Shown piece by piece: positions 48,501 through 54,500 of a stretch of DNA of 64,000 nt. The stretch's first letter is position 1, and each line of letters opens with the position of its first letter. Origin of the DNA: Hsuehochloa calcarea (Eukaryota; Streptophyta; Magnoliopsida; Poales; Poaceae); NCBI GenBank assembly GCA_036346395.1, contig CM070609.1, positions 47,192,777 through 47,256,776 on the forward strand. Direction: 5' to 3'. The notes under the pieces were generated by a model. The model was not told the DNA's origin. It was given only the letters and a program-made list of their open reading frames with translations, and did not search any database. The position numbers were made by a program, and so were the translations under genes.

Positions 48501-51500
48501 CACCGCAGTAGCGTCGCATCTCGTGGCGTTGTGTTCGACGAAGGGCGCAGGCCGGACGTGGGACAAGGCGGTGGGCGCACGGTTCGACTTCGACTCGGGG
48601 ACTTTGTTGTCGACTCGCCCATTTCGAGAGGCCGGGAGCTAGCGGCTCATCTTCACCGAGCTCGCCCACTCGACACCTTGCTCGCCACCGGCTCGGCGAG
48701 TGCTCCACCACCTTCTTGCACCGGCCACGCCCGCTCTCCCGCACCGGCTCACCACTCTCCCCGCACCGAGGCCACCACCGGATCGCCCCAATAGCCGGTC
48801 CACGACGAGCGGCGCATGGTGGAGTTCGCTCTCATTGCCTCACGACGAGGACCGCTAACGCCTACCACGACGACGAGCCCCTACGCTTATCGTACCATGG
48901 ACAACATCTCGCGAGCAATTTCATCTCGGATCGGCGCAGACGACTTCGAGGCGGAGCTCGCATTTGGCGTCGCGACGACGGCGAGCTCGTTCTTCGCCGA
49001 GGCGGAGGAGACGCAACATGGCGTGTCGCGATGAAGCAGAGATGGACGCCGCCGAGCGAACCGGACGTGGAGGTGGCGGATCTTCCGCCGATCACCGAGC
49101 GATCACCCTTAAGTGGGTGTTCCAAGTCAAGCGGATGAAGGTGGCGCCATCATCAAGCACAAGGCTCGCTTGGTGGCACGAGGTTTCATGCGGCAGAGAG
49201 GGTCGACCGATGACGCCGCACCCGTCGCGCGCATGGAGTCCGTTCGTCTTCTCCTCGCACTTGCGGCCAGAGGATTGGCGCGTCCATCACATGGACGCCA
49301 AGTCCGCCTTCCTCAACGGCGACTTGAAGGAGGAGGCCTACGTCCGTCACCGCCGGATTCGTCATCCCGGCAAGGAGGCAGGTTCTCCGCTGCGCAAGGC
49401 CCTCTATGGCTTGCGGCGAGCACCACGAGCCCGAACGCTAAATGGACTCCACCTCAAGCAAATGGGGTTCCAGCAGAGCGCACACGAGGTGCGGTCACCG
49501 GGCGGGCAAAGCGCAACGCCTAACCGGTGGCGCCTCGTCGGCGACTGCTGATCACCGGCTCCAAGGAGGGCGAGGTCGGCGCTCAAGGCGGAGATGAAGA
49601 CCGCCTTCGGATGAGCGACAGGGCTCCTCTCCTTCTACACAGGGATCGAGGTCCACCAGACAGACTCCCAGATCTCCCTTCGCAGACCGCCACGCCAAGC
49701 GCACCGTCGAAGTGGCGGGCTCACCGATCGCAACCCACCCCACACTCCTATGGAGGAGAGGTCAAGCCGAGTCGTGAGAGCACGGCGGAGGAGGCGGACG
49801 CGACGCAAGACGGCGATCGTGGGCGACTTCGCTACCTCGGCCCACACGCGTCCAGATTTGGCGTTCGCCGTCGGCACGTCGGTCGGTTCATGCAATGACC
49901 GACGACGAGCATCGGCAGCCGTGAAGAGGATCCTCGCTACGTTGCGGGCACCTCCGACCACGGCTTGCACTACCCGAGGTGTCGTGGCCGCGCGCACTTC
50001 ATCTGCATGACGGCGACCACGCAGCGACATCGACACTAGCAAGAGCACAAGCGGATTCTCTTCTTCTCGGCAAGTGCCTCGTTAATGGCGGTCGATCAAG
50101 CAAAGCGGTGGTGGCCCCGGTCTCACCGTGAGGCCGAGTACATAGCGGCTTCCACCGCTCACTCATGCGCCTGCTCGCCGATCGCTTAGTGATCTCCCCA
50201 GAGACACTGAAGCGGTGGCGCTCGGGGTGGGCAACAAGTCCGCCTGCTCGCAAAGAACCCCTTTCCACGAACGAGCAAGCACATCCGGGTGAAGTACCAC
50301 TTCATCCGAGGTCGATTGGATGAAGGCGATCAAGGCGAGCTACATCAACACCACGGATCGCCTTGGACACGCCACCAAGCCTCTTGGGAGGGTAAAATTC
50401 CTCGAGCTCGCTCTAGGATCGGATGGTTCAACTCTCTCACAAGACGACGCACAAGACTTAGGGGAGAATGATGAATAAGTCCTCAGATGTGGTCTTTGTG
50501 GGGTAGGTTTGTACATGCAGACTTTAAGGAGAGATCTTGGTTGTCATAGGAAGATCTTGACTCGCCCTATGACAGCAGCCTTTAAGGGCTAAGATCTTGT
50601 GTCATAGGACAAAGATCTTATTCACATAGGACGACTTTAAGAATGACATCTTGACTGGTCATAGGACAAAGATCTTAGGATAGCATCTTAGCATATGCTT
50701 GGTGGGTTGGCACTATAAATATGTATCCCCAACCCCTCGAGTTGGCATGGCATTGTGATAGAAATCCAAGAAAAATTGCCTCATCTCCAAGTGTCATCCT
50801 CTCTATGAGAGTAAGGATCTTGCTATCACCAACAAAGAAGACTCTAGCGAGTAACATCCTCGCCTAACCATGCAACTTCTTTCTCTGGACAGACATCGAC
50901 CTTGGTTGTCGGGTCATTCTTGACACGACTCTTGTTGTGTTCAGACCGCCACAGTGGGCTCGTTGGTTCTCGCCCTCGGCGCCTTGACTCACAGCGCTTC
51001 GGGAGCTTGACCGCTTCACCTTCCTTCCACGCCACCGTTGCCAGCTTTTTCCGCTTCTACCACTTCGTCTACACGGCTCTTTCCAAAGTGACATCACCGT
51101 CTTGGTCATCTGTGTGGATCTTGTCTGTCGTCTTTAGTTCGTCGTGGTCTTCTAGGGTCTGTCTCAGGAGACGTGTCTTTAGATAGTCACAGCTGTAAGT
51201 TAGGGAAACAGATTCAGCTTCCCTATTCTCATAGTGAGTCAGTGTCTCAGTGTCCTTTAAATCTTGTTCATTCAGATGTTTGGGGTCCGGCTCCCTTCAT
51301 TTCGAAAGGGGGTCATCGATATTATATCATATTTATAGATGATTTCTCTCGCCACACTTGGATATATTTTATGTCTTCTCGTAGTGAGGCCTTGTCTATC
51401 TGTAAATAATTTGCCATTATGGTTCGCACACGTTCTTCACTCATATTCGTGTCTTTCGTGATGACTCTGCTGGCGAGTACCTCTCTCGTTACCTGCGCAG

Positions 51501-54500
51501 CTTCCATGCTGAGCATGACATTCTCGCTCAGTTCTCTTGTCCTAGTGCTCATGCTCAGAATGGTGTCGCTGAGCGCAAGCATTGTCACCTCCTTAAGACG
51601 GCTCATACATTGATGATTGCCGCCTCTATTCCACCACACTTTTGGGCTGAGTCTGTTTCCACTGCCACCTATCTCGTCAACATTCAGCCCTCTTCTGCTC
51701 TTCAGGGTGAGATCCCTGTTGAGCATCTCTGAGGTCTTCCTCCAGACTACTCTGCCCTTCGTCTATTTGGTTGCGTTTGCTACGTTCTCCTCACACCTCG
51801 AGAACGCACCAAACTGACTGCTCAGTCTGTTGAGTGTGTTTTTACGGGATACTGATCTTTGAGCACAAAGGCTATCAGTCTTTGGGACCACGTTGGTCGA
51901 CGGATGCGGATTTTCGGGATGTGACTTTCGACGAGTCTCGTCCCTTCTACCCACGTCCTGCCTCTCCTTTGGTTTCCTCTGTGGAGTCCCTGTCTTTTTT
52001 ACTTTTCCAGATAGACCCATCTCTGTCTTGCCCTCGTCCACCCGTCCCACTGAGTCTCCACATATACCTCCTGCGGCCTCTCTGCCGTTGTCGCCGCCTG
52101 CTTCGTCTCCTGCGGCTCCTCAGGCTCCTCCCACTCTCTTCTACACTCGTCGATCTCGTATTGAGGATCTTCCACATAAGTCATCTTCCCCTGATGTTTC
52201 ATCTTCTCCTGATGCTCCATCTTCCCCTGATGGGTCATCATCTCCTCGCCACGGCCTCCTACCCTTTTTGGTTTTGCTGGTGCAGCTACCCATGAGCATG
52301 TCTCCACTAGGATGATGTTACTCACCCTGAGTGGCAGCATGCCATGGCCGAGGAGATTGCTGCCCTCGAGCGTACTGGTACTTGGGATCTTGATCCTTTT
52401 CTATCTCACTCTCGTCCCATCACGTGTAAGTGGGTCTACAAGATTAAGACTCGCTCGATGGCTCTCTTGGCGCTATAAAGCGCGTCTTGTTGCTCGTGGC
52501 TTCGGCAGAGTATGGTCGTGACTACGACGAGACTTTTGCTCTTGTGGCCCACATGACCACTGTCCGCACTCTCCTTTCAGTGGCGTATGTTCGCCATTGG
52601 TCGGTTTCTCAGCTTGATGTCAAGAATGCCTTTCTTAATGGCGAGTTGCGTGAGCAGGTCTACATGCATCCGCCACCTGGGTATTCTGTTCCTAAGGGTA
52701 TGGTCTGTCGTCTTCGTCGCTCTCTCTATGGCCTTAAACAAACCCCTCGTGCTTGGTTTGAGCGCTTCTTTGTGGTCACTGCTGCTGGCTTCTCAGCTAG
52801 TGATCATGATCCTACCCTTTTTGTGCACACTTCGTGTCGTGGTCGGACTCTTCTTCTTCTGTATGTTGATGATATGATCATCACTGGAGATGATTCTGAG
52901 TACATTGTCTTTGTCAAGGCTCGTTTGAGTGAGCAGTTCCTTATGTCGGATCTTGGTCCTCTTCGTTACTTCCTTGGGATTGAGGTTACTTCCACTCCAG
53001 ATGGTTTCTTATGTCCAAGAGAAGTATATTCATGATCTTCTTGATCACGCCTCTCTCACTGATCAGCGTACTGTTGAGACTCCCATGGAGCTCAACGTTC
53101 ATCTCCGGCCTTCTGATGATGAACCTCTTTTTGATCCGACTCGCTATCGTTATCTTGTTGGGAGTCTTGTCTACCTTGCTGTTACTCGTCCGGATATCAC
53201 TTATCCAGTCCACATTCTGAGTCAGTTCGTCTCTGCTCCCACTCAGGTCCACTACAGCCACCTTCTTCGAGTTCTGTGATACCTTCGTGGGACTATCTCT
53301 CGCCGTCTCTTCTTCCCACACTCCAGCTCGTTACAGCTTCAAGCCTATTTGGATGCTACTTGGGCCAGCGATCCCTCTGATCGCCTGTCTATCTCTGCTT
53401 ACTGTGTTTTTCTTGGTGGTTCTCTCATTGCCTAGAAGACGAAGAAAGCAGTGCAGATATCCGTCGAGTGCAGAATCTTTGAGTTCTGAGCTATGGCTCT
53501 CTTGATGGCAGAGATTACTTGGCTACGGTGGTTACTTGAGGATTTTGGTGTTTCACATTATACCAACTCCTCTCTTGTTAGACAAGACATGTGCTAACAA
53601 GATACCGTGAGGACTGTGAAGCATGAGCTCACGGGCATATTGGTGTTGGCGCTTGCTTCATGAGGTCTTGTGTGCATGATCGGTGCTGCTCTTGGTATGT
53701 GCCTTCCGAGTTTGGGATAGGATTTCTTCACGAAGGCCCAGACTTGAGCGCAGCACCGCTTCTACCTCTCCAAACTCAGTGTTGTTGATCCATCATGAGT
53801 TTGAGGGGGTGTGTTAGAGATATATATGTTAGAGATGTACGTACTACTGTGTTATTCCCCATTGTTATAAGGGGTTATTTGCATATTATACTTGTCTATA
53901 TATACCGGCCCTTTGGCCCCCTGATAACACAAGTTGCTATTCCTAACAGTTTATACCTTTTCATATTCTACTATATACTAATACCGTAATACAAGCCCTA
54001 CACTTGCACAATAGCCTATTAGTTCCTCACACATTTCTGATCTTAATGATATACTTAAAGTATAATGCCTTTGCCACAATGTTTTGTTATTGTGCGACAG
54101 AAAGCCTAATTTTTTCATTTCCTAAGCTCTCCATGTTTATTTGTAAAATTTCTCTTTGATATCCTTCTTAACAGAGCGGTAGAATGCCACTAGAAATTGC
54201 TGCAATCCACGGATGGAAGGAATGTGTTGAAATACTTTTCCCTCACACATCCCCTGTAGTTAGAGTTGCAGACTGGAGCATTGATGGAATAATTCAACAT
54301 GCGGAATTTGGGAGTTCAAAGACACAGGTATGAATAAACTATTTCCTTCCCTACTGATTATGACCGTTGGATTGATGTCGATTGCGTAACAGGTTGCTAA
54401 AATTGATATAATCTCTCTTCGGAATACCTTCACATTTCCATGCATTATAGATTTTGCACTATATGCTCAGTTTGACTTTCAGTTGTGCATTTGATTTAGG

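Larger units (their letters stand above)
45341..50856 (+). mobile_element. Ty1/Copia element nested in the intron 6 Copia
   Basis: The LTRs are 45341-45670 (330 bp) and 50469-50856 (388 bp), and a perfect TCCTC duplication is at 45336-45340 and 50857-50861. The primer-binding site TGGTATCAGAGCC starts two bases after the 5' LTR; a purine tract (AGGGGAGAA) precedes the 3' LTR. The internal region is GC-rich, unlike the host Copia around it, and heavily frameshifted. It splits the protease of the outer element. Confidence 0.92.
39157..53948 (+). mobile_element. Ty1/Copia element in intron 6, with nested hAT and Copia
   Basis: The 5' LTR is 39157-39278 (122 bp) with the primer-binding site TGGTATCAGAGC at 39279-39290. 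The 3' LTR is 53827-53948 (122 bp), preceded by a 15-bp duplicate of its own start (53812-53826). The flanks are GTCTA and GTTTA (one mismatch). The coding order is gag, protease, integrase, RT, RNase H. The inner insertions are a hAT at 40052-44116 and a Copia element at 45341-50856. Net length is about 5.2 kb. The family is related to the intron 4 Copia (similar LTR size and RT). Confidence 0.9.
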
